From Rhodoferax sp. (GTDB taxonomy: Bacteria > Pseudomonadota > Gammaproteobacteria > Burkholderiales > Burkholderiaceae_C), in assembly GCF_018063565.1 (NCBI RefSeq), contig NZ_JAGPBB010000011.1, positions 1 to 63,320 of the forward strand: a DNA stretch of 63,320 nt, read 5' to 3'. Positions 1-8,732 of the stretch are shown here, piece by piece. Both the position numbers and the translations under genes were made by a program. Numbering within the stretch: the first letter of the stretch is position 1; the number at the start of each line of letters is the position of its first letter. Below the pieces are notes generated by a model. That model ran no database searches and was not told where the DNA came from. It worked only from the letters and a program-made list of their open reading frames with translations.

Positions 1-2310
1 GTGTTCCAGGACCCGGCGTTCCGCACCGACCTCATCAACTTTATCCACAACTGCACCACCTATGACCTGATCGACGGCACCCTCGATCCGGCCACGTTTT
101 CCGCGTCGGACGATGTCTGGCCGTTGATGGCCTCGCCCAATCCGGCGCGCTTCAGCACGCTGACCGCCGCGGGCGGCAGCGTCAGCGTCGATACCTGCCC
201 GAACGTGTACCAGAGCCTCAATGGGCGACTGCCGGCGCAGATCACCCGCATCCAGGGGCGGCTCGCCTTCCAGCTCAACCCGACCTTGCCGGGAGCCGCA
301 GCTGCGGCGGCCATCGCCGGGCAAATCCAGCAGGCCTATCTCAAGAACAGCATCGCCACCGCCGCTGCCACGGCGGCCGATCTCATCCGACAGAACGCGG
401 TGCTCAATGCGATCGAGGACACCAGCAAGATCGTCGGTCAGAAGGTCAATGATCCGGCGGCCATGGTGCTGGCAGTGGGCCGGGCTCAGGCGGTGGCCCA
501 GCAGAACGCGACCTGGCTCAACTACGGCAAGGTGGCCGAGCAGGCCCTGCCGGTTTTCAGGAACGTGGTCGAGGCGGTGACCTACGCGATGTTCCCGCTC
601 TTCGTGCTGCTGCTCCTGCTCACCAGCGGTCGCGAGACGATGCTGGCCTTCAAGGGCTACGCCGCCGTGCTCATCTGGATCCAGCTCTGGCCGCCGCTCT
701 ACGCCATCCTCAACTACATGGCCTCGATCTACGCGGCCTACGATCTGGCGGCTGCGGCGGACCTGGGCACCGGTACCAAGGCGCTGGCCCTGCAGACCGC
801 CTCGACGATCTACTCGCGGGCGATCTCGGGCGAGGCCGTGGTTGGGTACCTTGCGATCAGTATCCCCTTCATCGCGTGGGCAGCCTTGAAGCGCATGGAA
901 AACTTCGGGACGGCCCTGGTCGGTGGCCTGTCGGGCCTGCAGGCGATGATCTCGGGAGGAACGTCCGCCTCTACCGTCGGCAACGTTTCCATGGGGAACG
1001 TGGGGATGGACCAGATGCAACTGGCGCCCAACCGCACCTCCGCCTTCATGGGCAACTGGCAGAACGATCTAAGCGGGAACACCTTCTCGTCGAATGCGCT
1101 GACTGGGCGAACCGCCGTCAGCCTGCTGCGCAACCAGGGATTTGCATCCCGAATGGTCTCGATGCGCGTGTCCGAGCAGGACGTGGTGCAGGCGAGCCGG
1201 CAGGCTGACGCCGCGCGCAACGAGGCTGTCGCGGCCAGCACTGAGCGCTCGGCCATCTTGTCGGACGCATTCACTCGTGGCCTAACCAAAGTTCGTTCAT
1301 CGCGCAGCAGCAGTGGCTCTACGTCCAGCAGCTTCGAGCAGATGGGCGAAACACTGAACAGGCTTGATCAGATATCAAAAAGTGTGGCCGACAGCACTGG
1401 ATTATCGCAATCTCAAGTTGCCAGTATCGCGTTCGGAGCCGCTGGCCACCTGGGATTAAACGCTGGCGCAGTTGGAGGCCGCCTGAACGCCAGCGCGGAC
1501 AAGAGTTACCTGTCTGGCTTATCGGCCCAGGAACAAAAGGTCTTGGGCAGCATGAGCAGCGAACAGTTGGCGGAGTTCAAACAGTTCGGCGACAGGGTGT
1601 CGCGCGATGCCAGCTTCATGAGCATGATCGCCAACGATTCCCGCGAAGCACACGACATGACTGCCCGGCTTGCCTCTACGCATGCACGATCAGAGCGCGC
1701 CGAGGCGAGCCTCGCTGATCGTACGGCCTTCGCTGAACGCGTGTCGGCGGCCCACGAGAAAGGGGAAGCCATCTCCATCGACATCGCTCAGGACCCTCAC
1801 AACCTGGAGATGTTTATGCGCTACGCGGAGCAATACGGCGGCAGCAGCGCCGCGGCACATACCTTGATGGAGTCGGAATTGGCGCGACAGTCTCTTCGCC
1901 CGAATCGGGTGTTCTCCGACGGTACCGCACTGCCAGCCTCCTTTGGAGACATCCGGGAGCAACATGTGCATCAACAGGGTGATGCCGCGCTGATGCCCGA
2001 CATCGCCGGCCTGCACCAATCCAACCGACAACAGACCTCACGGTTTGGGAACGTCAAGCCGTCGCAGGGAACCGCTCCTACGGTATCGCCCATTCGAGAC
2101 GAGATTCGTACCCACGGGGATCAAATCCGCACCGATGCAGAATCGAGCCGTGCAGACTTCGACGCCAAGGCGGAGATCATCAAGACCGATGACGGAACGC
2201 TTGCATCGAAGAAATCACTCCTGGTGCAGTCAGGCAAGCAGGTCGGCAAGGACGCCGCAGCAACACTCGACAATGCCAAAGAGGTAGTTAAGGACTTGTT
2301 GCGAAAGTAG
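1..2310 (+). CDS. TraG-type conjugal transfer (mating-pair) protein, 5'-truncated by the window
   Basis: The reading frame is open from base 1, so the true start lies upstream and the 769 visible residues are the middle and C-terminal part. A long hydrophobic block (about residues 190-245, rich in L, W and Y) and a second one (about 280-297) fit the membrane-spanning region of the TraG N-terminal-domain family, which acts in mating-pair formation of type IV secretion systems. After about residue 310 the protein becomes serine/alanine/glutamine-rich and looks like a long helical, coiled-coil-prone tail. It stops directly beside the convergent small gene at 2311. Together with the integrase at 5548-6828 it marks an integrative conjugative element. 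I infer the TraG family from the overall layout and from remembered similarity, not from a search. Confidence 0.75.
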   Translation: MFQDPAFRTDLINFIHNCTTYDLIDGTLDPATFSASDDVWPLMASPNPARFSTLTAAGGSVSVDTCPNVYQSLNGRLPAQITRIQGRLAFQLNPTLPGAAAAAAIAGQIQQAYLKNSIATAAATAADLIRQNAVLNAIEDTSKIVGQKVNDPAAMVLAVGRAQAVAQQNATWLNYGKVAEQALPVFRNVVEAVTYAMFPLFVLLLLLTSGRETMLAFKGYAAVLIWIQLWPPLYAILNYMASIYAAYDLAAAADLGTGTKALALQTASTIYSRAISGEAVVGYLAISIPFIAWAALKRMENFGTALVGGLSGLQAMISGGTSASTVGNVSMGNVGMDQMQLAPNRTSAFMGNWQNDLSGNTFSSNALTGRTAVSLLRNQGFASRMVSMRVSEQDVVQASRQADAARNEAVAASTERSAILSDAFTRGLTKVRSSRSSSGSTSSSFEQMGETLNRLDQISKSVADSTGLSQSQVASIAFGAAGHLGLNAGAVGGRLNASADKSYLSGLSAQEQKVLGSMSSEQLAEFKQFGDRVSRDASFMSMIANDSREAHDMTARLASTHARSERAEASLADRTAFAERVSAAHEKGEAISIDIAQDPHNLEMFMRYAEQYGGSSAAAHTLMESELARQSLRPNRVFSDGTALPASFGDIREQHVHQQGDAALMPDIAGLHQSNRQQTSRFGNVKPSQGTAPTVSPIRDEIRTHGDQIRTDAESSRADFDAKAEIIKTDDGTLASKKSLLVQSGKQVGKDAAATLDNAKEVVKDLLRK

Positions 2311-2634
2311 TCAGCCGAGTCTATCCGGGTCGAACATGTGCTTGTCGGGTTCAGCTTCAGACGGCTTCATGAATGGTGGGTGGCCTTTGTCGCGCCAGTA
2401 GTTCGCGGCCAAATCCTTCGGCGTGGAGCCCATCCCAGGAAGTGGATTCTCGTCCCATTCGAGACGCGGCCGCTCCTTCCTGCCCATGCTAGCCAGAGCC
2501 CCGCCAATGGGCGCTCCGAAAAGTGCGCCGACGCCCATCATCACAAGGCGGGTTCCCCAATCGGCATTCGCAGCAGCGATCAAGCCGATCAGCGCGCCCA
2601 GCGCGATGAAAACCATGAAGATGAGTTTTCTCAT
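2311..2634 (-). CDS. Small two-segment membrane protein, unknown function
   Basis: This 107-residue protein has two hydrophobic stretches (about residues 4-22 and 30-48), the second rich in glycine and alanine, followed by a charged, proline-containing tail ending in MFDPDRLG. A GGAGG ribosome site sits just upstream of the ATG at 2634. Its stop codon abuts the traG stop, so the two genes converge without spacer. The position next to traG suggests a transfer-associated accessory protein of the element. I do not recognise the family and assign no function. Confidence 0.6.
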   Translation of the reverse strand: MRKLIFMVFIALGALIGLIAAANADWGTRLVMMGVGALFGAPIGGALASMGRKERPRLEWDENPLPGMGSTPKDLAANYWRDKGHPPFMKPSEAEPDKHMFDPDRLG

Positions 2635-2741
2635 TTCTGCCTCCTGGATTCAGCCTAACGCTGATGGTGTAGGTTGCAAGCGTGTGGCCGGCTACCCAGC
2701 CAACATTTCCACAACCAAGCCCCGCCGCCCCGGATCATTTC

Positions 2742-3656
2742 TCATGCGGAGCCCTTTTTCCTCAATACCAACTGGATCATCGCGAACAGGCGATGAAACA
2801 GATAGTCGACCTGATCCACGTCGATGACTGGCACTTGGTTGATTTCTGAATGACGAATGAGATGACTGTTTCCGATGGACGTCAGTTCTGTCGCCTCTTC
2901 CTCCATTCGTGCCCGGAGTGATGGCTCTACGGCGGTGGCATCGAGAATGATCTTGATAGATCTCTTCTTGTCGCCGGGGTCCGCAAGAGACTTGAGCCGC
3001 TCCCACCCATCCCACAAGCGCTCCAAGGCCTCGCGCCGCACCAGAGGATTCCGGTCAGAAAACTTGGCCCGACATTCCTCCAGCATGTTATCGAGGGTCC
3101 GGTCTCCAGTCCGGAAAATTGTCCGCTTCAAATCGTCCCCAAGCACCGGCGGAAGCACGCGCACGATGCGGCCGGTCGACAACATCTCGAAGGCCACGCC
3201 GTTGCGCGAAAAGATACGATTTACGGTCGCCCGGAACTCTTCCTGTCCCGACTGCTGATCGAAGGTCAAATGGTGGTGACTGAAGAAATCGTGGTATTTC
3301 CCGGGAATCGGCTTCGCCACCGAAGCGTAGATGAACTCGATGAAATCCATGATGAGCAGCGTGTCCGGCGCAAAGGGCTCTCGCTGCGACAGGAAACCTT
3401 CATCCACCAGACACGTGGTTTCGAGCGGCCAAGCCAACCCCGGCATCTCCGCAATCACGGAAGCGGCCAGAGCATCCGTATCGCAACCGCAAACGGCTTG
3501 TCCATCGGGACAGCGCGCGGGAAAACGTAACCCGAAGGCTCCGCTGTTGATCAGGGCCTGTACCGTTGCCACCAAGCCCGCCCAGACGGCGGGTGAAATC
3601 GCCTGCTCGGTTCGCGCCCGCGGCCCATTTTCCCGGTCGCTAAAATAGTCGTTCAC
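2742..3656 (-). CDS. Third gene of the AbiE operon; AbiJ/Abi_C-like candidate defence protein
   Basis: This 304-residue soluble protein starts with GTG whose first bases overlap the abiEii stop (GTGA at 3653-3656), so it is probably translationally coupled to the toxin gene. The middle part (FFSHHHLTF, then FRATVNRIFSRNG and GRIVRVLPP) resembles, from memory, AbiJ-type N-terminal domains. The C-terminal part (IGNSHLIRHSE, then YLFHRLFAMIQLVLR) resembles Abi_C/HEPN-like helical ends with an R-x4-6-H-type pair. If correct it would be an RNA-targeting or sensing partner in abortive infection. Family assignment is tentative; the coupling is seen directly. A standard AbiE system has only two genes, so this third gene is unusual. 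Confidence 0.55.
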   Translation of the reverse strand: MNDYFSDRENGPRARTEQAISPAVWAGLVATVQALINSGAFGLRFPARCPDGQAVCGCDTDALAASVIAEMPGLAWPLETTCLVDEGFLSQREPFAPDTLLIMDFIEFIYASVAKPIPGKYHDFFSHHHLTFDQQSGQEEFRATVNRIFSRNGVAFEMLSTGRIVRVLPPVLGDDLKRTIFRTGDRTLDNMLEECRAKFSDRNPLVRREALERLWDGWERLKSLADPGDKKRSIKIILDATAVEPSLRARMEEEATELTSIGNSHLIRHSEINQVPVIDVDQVDYLFHRLFAMIQLVLRKKGSA

Positions 3657-4732
3657 GGAGCCGACTCCTTCGGCACGAGCGGTACGGCCTTCGCTGTCCC
3701 ATTGACGATTTGTTCAAATCGCTCGACGTTGGCAAGTACCGCGTCAAGCTGCGGAACTTCTCCGAAAACCATGCCGGCCATCGCTGCATAGTCTTTGGCG
3801 AGCGCTACACACATCACCGGACTGGGCATGAGCGTGAAGGTACCGGGTTGGGCGGCATCCAGCCCCAGGTCGGCACTGCCGAAGAAAAGCCTGGCGTGGT
3901 GAGCGCAATCGATAGCGAGTGCCTGATCGGCCTGCCACTCGGGCGATGCGGTTGCCTGCATCAGTTGGTGCACATCGTAATAGTGGCGCGAGACGCGCTG
4001 CCCGCCGTGCCGCAGTTCTCCGCGACGGTCGTGCCACTGCCGCAAGCCATGCAGGATGATGACCTTGTCCCAGAAGGTGCGCTCCGGCTTTACGGTGGTC
4101 ACGTTGCTTACGGTGAGATCCAGCGCAGGCAAGTCCTGCGCAACGTATGGCGTGACCGTTGCCGCAATGTGGGGGTCGAGTGCCGACTTCGCACCGGACT
4201 CGATTTTCACGGCGGAGCGGATGTAGTCGTTGGTCGTGGGCGTGACGGCGGGATACCAGAACAGCAGGGTCTGGCCGTCTTTGTCGTCCGGATCGAGTTC
4301 CAGGTGGAAGCGGCCATCGGGAATGACGGCAGCGGCGATCTGAGTGAATTCATCCGCCAATGGGCCGGCGATGTAGGCTTGACAAGCCAGCCGGATGGCT
4401 TCAAGACGAGCCCGGCGCTTCTTGCCGCTCAAGGCGTCCAGTTCTGCCACCTCAGCGGCCTGTCCCAGATCGCCACGGAAAACCGTGATGTCGATGTCCT
4501 CGGAGAAGCGGGAGATCAGGCCGAAGGCCTTGGACAGGGAAGTGCCCCCCTTGAACAAGAGCCGAGGTCCGCCAGTAGCCAATCCGTTGAACAAGGCATC
4601 CAGGGTCCAGCAGACCCAGAAGTCCTTCTCGACGTTCTGAACCGCCGTACCCAAGCGCGTGGCTGCGCCGAGAAACAAATCGAGTCGATCACCATCGGCA
4701 GCGGTGATGACATCGTGAAATGAAGGGTTCAA
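3653..4732 (-). CDS. AbiEii/AbiGii-type nucleotidyltransferase toxin
   Basis: This is the toxin of a type IV toxin-antitoxin/abortive infection pair. The nucleotidyltransferase core is clear: KGGTSLSKAF followed by FSEDIDI gives the GS motif and the D-x-D metal ligands, and VEKDFWVCW precedes it. Members transfer nucleotides to RNA targets and halt growth after phage infection. The frame is open to a TTG at 4759, but a TTG at 4732 is the better start: it overlaps the upstream stop as TTGA, has a GGGGGG ribosome site 3-4 bases before it, and gives the usual LNPSFHDV beginning (359 residues). It is flanked by the DUF6088/AbiEi-like gene upstream and the overlapping third gene downstream. Confidence 0.85.
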   Translation of the reverse strand: MNPSFHDVITAADGDRLDLFLGAATRLGTAVQNVEKDFWVCWTLDALFNGLATGGPRLLFKGGTSLSKAFGLISRFSEDIDITVFRGDLGQAAEVAELDALSGKKRRARLEAIRLACQAYIAGPLADEFTQIAAAVIPDGRFHLELDPDDKDGQTLLFWYPAVTPTTNDYIRSAVKIESGAKSALDPHIAATVTPYVAQDLPALDLTVSNVTTVKPERTFWDKVIILHGLRQWHDRRGELRHGGQRVSRHYYDVHQLMQATASPEWQADQALAIDCAHHARLFFGSADLGLDAAQPGTFTLMPSPVMCVALAKDYAAMAGMVFGEVPQLDAVLANVERFEQIVNGTAKAVPLVPKESAP

Positions 4733-5448
4733 CGGACCCCCCTTATGCCCTTGGCCCAAGATGAATCTGCCGGGGGCTTCACGCCGCTAGGCGCCGGCAA
4801 GGTCATGGGTACGGCGCCCAGTGGATCACAACCGGGTAGATCACGGACCAGACTTTGCATCCACGCCGGCAGCACGTTGAAGCCATCGCGCAGGTCCTGG
4901 CAGATCGCAGCCCCTTGGGAGGAATCGACGAGTAGTTGGCTTAGTCGGTTCACGATGCGGTCATGGTCGGAGATCAGCGTGTCCTTCAGCCAATGTAGGG
5001 CCTGCACAACTCGCATGGCGGGACGATCAGCCCAATAAAGGCGACTGGGGGCGGTTTGCTTGAAGTCGATGACGAGTTTGTCGAGCTTGATCGCCCGGCG
5101 ACGTGCGTCGGTATGAAGGGTGACACGAGCCGGGACGGCATCCGTCAGGCCAAGATCGTTGGCTGCGGTCATCCCATCCACCAGCAGACGCAGTTGGTCG
5201 CGCCGCGCGATGGCATCGACAATCGCGCGATAGTCGGGAGTGCTGGGACGCTGGGTCAGACGGTTGATGCTGGGCTTGTCGTATAAACCTCGATCAATAC
5301 GCCGCAGGTCACCCGCCAGCACCATGCGCTGGAGCGTCTTGTCGATCGCATCACGGTTGCCGAGATGTGCAAAGTCGGTCGGCACCCAGACATGGCCTGG
5401 ACCGGCGGCATTGATTTGCGACGAGATGGCGGATTTGAGATCAGACAT
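4729..5448 (-). CDS. AbiEi-like antitoxin/repressor (DUF6088 family)
   Basis: This 239-residue protein is the first gene of the AbiE operon. The N-terminal part has the winged-helix layout of AbiEi-type antitoxins (VWVPTDFAHLGNRDAIDKTL, then LVLAGDLRRIDRGLYD), where the wing usually reads RxxRGxYD. The C-terminal part is the longer domain typical of DUF6088 proteins that pair with AbiEii. AbiEi proteins bind their own promoter and repress the operon. Four TGTCCGA-type boxes lie immediately upstream (5457-5531), fitting autoregulation. Its stop overlaps the abiEii TTG start, so both should be made together. Confidence 0.8.
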   Translation of the reverse strand: MSDLKSAISSQINAAGPGHVWVPTDFAHLGNRDAIDKTLQRMVLAGDLRRIDRGLYDKPSINRLTQRPSTPDYRAIVDAIARRDQLRLLVDGMTAANDLGLTDAVPARVTLHTDARRRAIKLDKLVIDFKQTAPSRLYWADRPAMRVVQALHWLKDTLISDHDRIVNRLSQLLVDSSQGAAICQDLRDGFNVLPAWMQSLVRDLPGCDPLGAVPMTLPAPSGVKPPADSSWAKGIRGVR

Positions 5449-5456
5449 GGGGTTCC

Positions 5457-5531
5457 TTGTCCGATATTTGTATAATTTTTTCGGACAATTTGCAAGAAGT
5501 AATGTCCGAAAATTGTAGATCTATTTCGGAC
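5457..5531 (-). promoter_or_regulatory. abiEi promoter/operator with four alternating TGTCCGA boxes
   Basis: Boxes are TTGTCCGA (5457-5464), TCGGACAA (5481-5488), TGTCCGAA (5503-5510) and TTCGGAC (5525-5531). They form two inverted pairs spaced about 21-24 bases apart, roughly two helical turns. AT-rich sequence between the boxes (TATAC-like at 5470-5475, TTGCAA at 5490-5495 on the minus strand) could hold the promoter. The layout fits cooperative binding of a winged-helix autorepressor over the abiEi promoter. Confidence 0.65.
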
Positions 5532-5547
5532 TGAGCGTATTCATACT

Positions 5548-6828
5548 TCAAGCAACGCCAGCACCCCGTCGAATGGGCACCACGCTGGCGCTATTTTTGA
5601 TCCAGGCATCCAACATGTCAGCCCAGGCCTGAAGCATGGTTCGGCGCTGCTCGGCGTACTCAGCCTTGTTGTAGATAGCACGCACACCGCGCTGCTCATG
5701 CGCGAGGCATTTCTCGATCCAGTCACTGTTAAAACCGGCCTCATGCAATAACGTGCTGGCCGTGCGCCGCAAATCATGCACGGTGAAGGGGTCAAAGTCT
5801 TCGCCCCGATCATGGACCACTTTCACGGTGGCGTCGATCACCCGGTTCAGCGTGGCCGAACTGATAGGCAACTCGGTCTCGTACCGTCCCGGATGCAGGT
5901 ACGAACTGGCACTGAAGCAAGTTTTGAAGGCCACCAGAATATCGAGCGCCTGCTGGCTCAGGTACACGTTGTGCGGGCGCCCTGCCTTCATACGGTCCTT
6001 CGGGATCGTCCAGATTGCCGTCTCGAAGTTCACCTCGTCCCACTTAGCCTCGATGAACTCCGTCTTGCGCACCAATGTCAGCAACATGAACTTGACCGCT
6101 AGGCGCAACGTGGACATCGTCGCCGTCTGCTCAAGCGCCTTGAAAAAGGTATGAATCTCGGCTGGTGTCAGCGCTCTGTCGCGAGCTTTGAATGTGGCAA
6201 TGGCACTGGGTCGAATCGACTCGGCGGGATTATCGATCTTCAATCCGCGGGCCTGAATGAAGCGAAATACCTGCAACACGATCTCGCGAGCGTGGACCGC
6301 CGGCGCTGCCGCGCCACGCTCTTTGATTTTCTCGCATCTGGCCATCAGACGCACCGGGGTGATTTCTTCCAGTTTCAGACGGCCAAATTCGTCCGCCAAG
6401 TTGCGATCATAGACCGACTTACGCATGGCCTTTGTGGACTCGGCCAGATCAGCCTCTGCGAAGTACTTTTCTGCCCAACTACCAAACGTGAGCGCGTCAG
6501 CAGCTTCGGTCCGCTTCTCAACCTTGGAACGTGAGGGGCTCTCGCCCTGCTCGATCGATCTGTGCGCCCGTGTCATCAATAGGCGCGCCTCTGCCAGAGA
6601 CAGGGACATGCCGTAGTCCAACTCGTTCAGTTCGCGCGGCTTCTTGGCGCCGACTGTCGGGTCGTACTTGCCTATCACCAGGGTCTCGCGGCGTCCATTC
6701 ACCCGATAGTCAAACCGAAAACTGACAACCCCAGTCCGCGTAACAGCGACATAGAGCCCCTGCTGGTCAGCAACCTTGTAAATCTTCCCAGTGGGCTTCA
6801 ACGCCCTTAACTGCATGTCAGTGAGCAT
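5548..6828 (-). CDS. int: Tyrosine recombinase/integrase with DUF4102 arm-binding domain
   Basis: This 426-residue integrase has the P4-like layout: an N-terminal DUF4102 arm-type DNA-binding domain (MQLRALKPTGKIYKVAD, then GLYVAV), a SAM-like core-binding domain (about 105-190) and a C-terminal catalytic domain. Catalytic residues can be placed at Arg near 252 (LVRKTEF), H-x-x-R near 351-354 (HDLRRT), His near 374 (LAHEQRG) and the Tyr nucleophile near 383 (AIYNKAEY). It is transcribed away from guaA and its start lies 222 bases from the guaA stop, the usual position for an integrase beside its attachment site. The intervening DNA has repeats that may be integrase arm sites. Confidence 0.92.
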   Translation of the reverse strand: MLTDMQLRALKPTGKIYKVADQQGLYVAVTRTGVVSFRFDYRVNGRRETLVIGKYDPTVGAKKPRELNELDYGMSLSLAEARLLMTRAHRSIEQGESPSRSKVEKRTEAADALTFGSWAEKYFAEADLAESTKAMRKSVYDRNLADEFGRLKLEEITPVRLMARCEKIKERGAAAPAVHAREIVLQVFRFIQARGLKIDNPAESIRPSAIATFKARDRALTPAEIHTFFKALEQTATMSTLRLAVKFMLLTLVRKTEFIEAKWDEVNFETAIWTIPKDRMKAGRPHNVYLSQQALDILVAFKTCFSASSYLHPGRYETELPISSATLNRVIDATVKVVHDRGEDFDPFTVHDLRRTASTLLHEAGFNSDWIEKCLAHEQRGVRAIYNKAEYAEQRRTMLQAWADMLDAWIKNSASVVPIRRGAGVA

Positions 6829-6844
6829 CTGATCCTCCGTAAAC

Positions 6845-6886
6845 TGATACCGTCAACCGATACCGTCAACGTAGTTGACGGTATCA
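6845..6886. repeat. Repeat cluster upstream of int: two direct boxes and one inverted box
   Basis: The 12-base box GATACCGTCAAC occurs at 6846-6857 and 6859-6870 in direct orientation and as its inverse at 6874-6885, the last two forming a near-perfect palindrome with a 3-base centre. A partial copy (GATACCGTCA) follows at 6913-6922. It sits 17-58 bases upstream of the int start and could be arm-type integrase sites or an operator for an excision or int regulator. Confidence 0.6.
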
Positions 6887-6954
6887 ACTTGGGTCGTTCA
6901 AGGACCAGATCTCGATACCGTCAGCAATACCGACACTTTAGTCGGGCTTTACTA

Positions 6955-7032
6955 GGACGGCGTGAGACGCCATGAGACGCTAACTGGTTGTTATAGCGGG
7001 TAAATTGCAGAAAATCCGGACGGCGTGAGACG
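6955..7032. repeat. 15-base direct repeat in the int-guaA gap
   Basis: GGACGGCGTGAGACG occurs at 6955-6969 and again at 7018-7032, 63 bases apart, and a related TGAGACGC lies at 6973-6980. Repeats of this size on one side of an attachment site are typical arm-type binding sites of DUF4102 integrases. The pair lies just inside the predicted element boundary at the guaA 3' end. Confidence 0.55.
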
Positions 7033-7090
7033 ACTTGAAATGATGATATTTTATTCCCACTCAATGGTTGCCGGTGGTTTGCTGCTCACG
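7033..7090. other. Predicted element/chromosome junction (att region at guaA 3' end)
   Basis: The integrase-bearing element ends here against the last codons of guaA. The 3' end of guaA is an established integration site for mobile elements that rebuild the stop and final codons. The exact core cannot be fixed because the other att copy is outside the window. The guess rests on int orientation, its distance from guaA and the adjacent repeats. Confidence 0.4.
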
Positions 7091-8667
7091 TCGTAGGTCA
7101 CCCGGTTGATACCGCGCACTTCGTTGATGATGCGGCTCGACACCTTTTTCAGCAAGGCATAAGGCAATTCAGCCCAGTCCGCGGTCATGAAGTCGCTGGT
7201 TTGCACGGCGCGTAGCGCCACCACGTAGTCATAAGTACGGCCGTCACCCATGACACCCACGCTCTTGACTGGCAGAAACACTGTGAATGCCTGACTGGTC
7301 AGCTCGTACCAAGTTTTGCCGCTGGGCTCATCGACAAAACTGTGCAACTCTTCGATAAAGATGGCATCGGCCCGGCGCAGCAAATCGGCGTATTCCTTTC
7401 TGACTTCACCCAGAATACGCACGCCCAGTCCCGGACCCGGAAACGGATGGCGGTAGACCATGTGGTGCGGCAAGCCGAGTGCCACGCCGAGTTCACGCAC
7501 TTCGTCCTTGAACAGCTCGCGCAGCGGCTCCAGCAGTTTCAGACCGAGTTGCTCAGGCAAGCCACCCACGTTGTGGTGACTCTTGATGACCACGGCTTTT
7601 TTGTTCTTGGCACCGCCGGACTCAATCACGTCCGGGTAAATGGTACCCTGAGCCAACCATTTTGCACCTTTTTTGCTAGCATCTGACTCAGTCAGCGATT
7701 GCGCTTGAGCCCTAAATACCTCTACAAACTCGCGGCCAATGATTTTGCGCTTGGCCTCCGGGTCCGCCACGCCTGCCAGGTGGCCCAGGAACTGGTCCGC
7801 CGCGTCCACTCGGATCACTTTGGCGTGTAGCTTGCCGACAAACATGTCCATCACCATGTCGCCTTCATTCAGCCGCAACAGGCCGTGGTCAACAAATACA
7901 CAGGTCAGCTGATCACCAATGGCGCGGTGGATCAGGGCGGCTGCCACCGACGAATCGACCCCGCCGGACAGCCCCAAAATCACCTCTTCATCACCCACCA
8001 GCTCGCGAATCCTGGCCACCGCCTCGCTGATGTAGTCGCCCATGATCCAGTCAGCCCGCGTGCCACAGATTTCCAGTACAAAACGTTCCAGAATCGCAGC
8101 ACCGCGTTTGGTATGGGTAACTTCAGGGTGGAACTGCAGCGCGTAAAAACGCCGCTCTTCGTCGGCCATGCCGGCAATCGGACAACTGTCGGTGCTGGCC
8201 ATCAGCTTGAAACCGGGTGGCAATTCGGTGACCTTGTCGCCGTGGCTCATCCACACCTGCAACATACCGTGACCCATCGATGTGGCATAGTCTTGAATGC
8301 CCTCAAGCAAAGCGGTGTGCCCGTGCGCACGCACGTTGGCATGACCGAACTCACGCTGGTGCCCGCTGGTGACCACGCCGCCCAACTGGTGCGCCATGGT
8401 TTGCATGCCGTAGCAAATGCCCAGTACCGGCACGCCCAGCTCAAACACCAGCTGCGGCGCCTTGTCGGTGCTTTCTTCATAGACGCTGGCGTGACTGCCT
8501 GACAGGATGATGCCCTTGAGCTGCCCATCACGCGCATAGGCGCGCAACCAGTCATCAGACACATCGCAAGGATGCACTTCGCAGAACACATGCGCTTCAC
8601 GCACCCGGCGGGCGATCAGCTGGGTGACTTGGGAACCAAAGTCAAGAATGAGGATTTTTTGATGCAT
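7051..8667 (-). CDS. guaA: GMP synthase (glutamine-hydrolysing)
   Basis: It converts XMP to GMP using glutamine and ATP, the last step of de novo guanine nucleotide synthesis in the cytoplasm. The 538-residue length is normal. An N-terminal class I amidotransferase domain has the nucleophile Cys in GICYGMQ (near residue 86) and a FHPEV His/Glu pair. It is followed by the ATP pyrophosphatase domain with the PP-loop GLSGGVDSS (near 234) and the C-terminal dimerisation domain ending in TIEWE. It lies downstream of guaB with a 65-base gap, the common gua order. Its 3' end appears to be the attachment site of the mobile element. Confidence 0.97.
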   Translation of the reverse strand: MHQKILILDFGSQVTQLIARRVREAHVFCEVHPCDVSDDWLRAYARDGQLKGIILSGSHASVYEESTDKAPQLVFELGVPVLGICYGMQTMAHQLGGVVTSGHQREFGHANVRAHGHTALLEGIQDYATSMGHGMLQVWMSHGDKVTELPPGFKLMASTDSCPIAGMADEERRFYALQFHPEVTHTKRGAAILERFVLEICGTRADWIMGDYISEAVARIRELVGDEEVILGLSGGVDSSVAAALIHRAIGDQLTCVFVDHGLLRLNEGDMVMDMFVGKLHAKVIRVDAADQFLGHLAGVADPEAKRKIIGREFVEVFRAQAQSLTESDASKKGAKWLAQGTIYPDVIESGGAKNKKAVVIKSHHNVGGLPEQLGLKLLEPLRELFKDEVRELGVALGLPHHMVYRHPFPGPGLGVRILGEVRKEYADLLRRADAIFIEELHSFVDEPSGKTWYELTSQAFTVFLPVKSVGVMGDGRTYDYVVALRAVQTSDFMTADWAELPYALLKKVSSRIINEVRGINRVTYDVSSKPPATIEWE

Positions 8668-8732
8668 GATTCCTGAAAACAGAGCAGCACACGCCCATTG
8701 GACATGCGCTAAAGGGTGTTTTTGATCTGAAC

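Noticed and set aside
6845-6886. CRISPR array
   Set aside because: There are only two direct copies plus one inverted copy, with almost no spacers and no cas genes.
7033-7050. tRNA gene as the integration target of the element
   Set aside because: No cloverleaf or tRNA 3' end was seen near the integrase; the guaA 3' end fits better.
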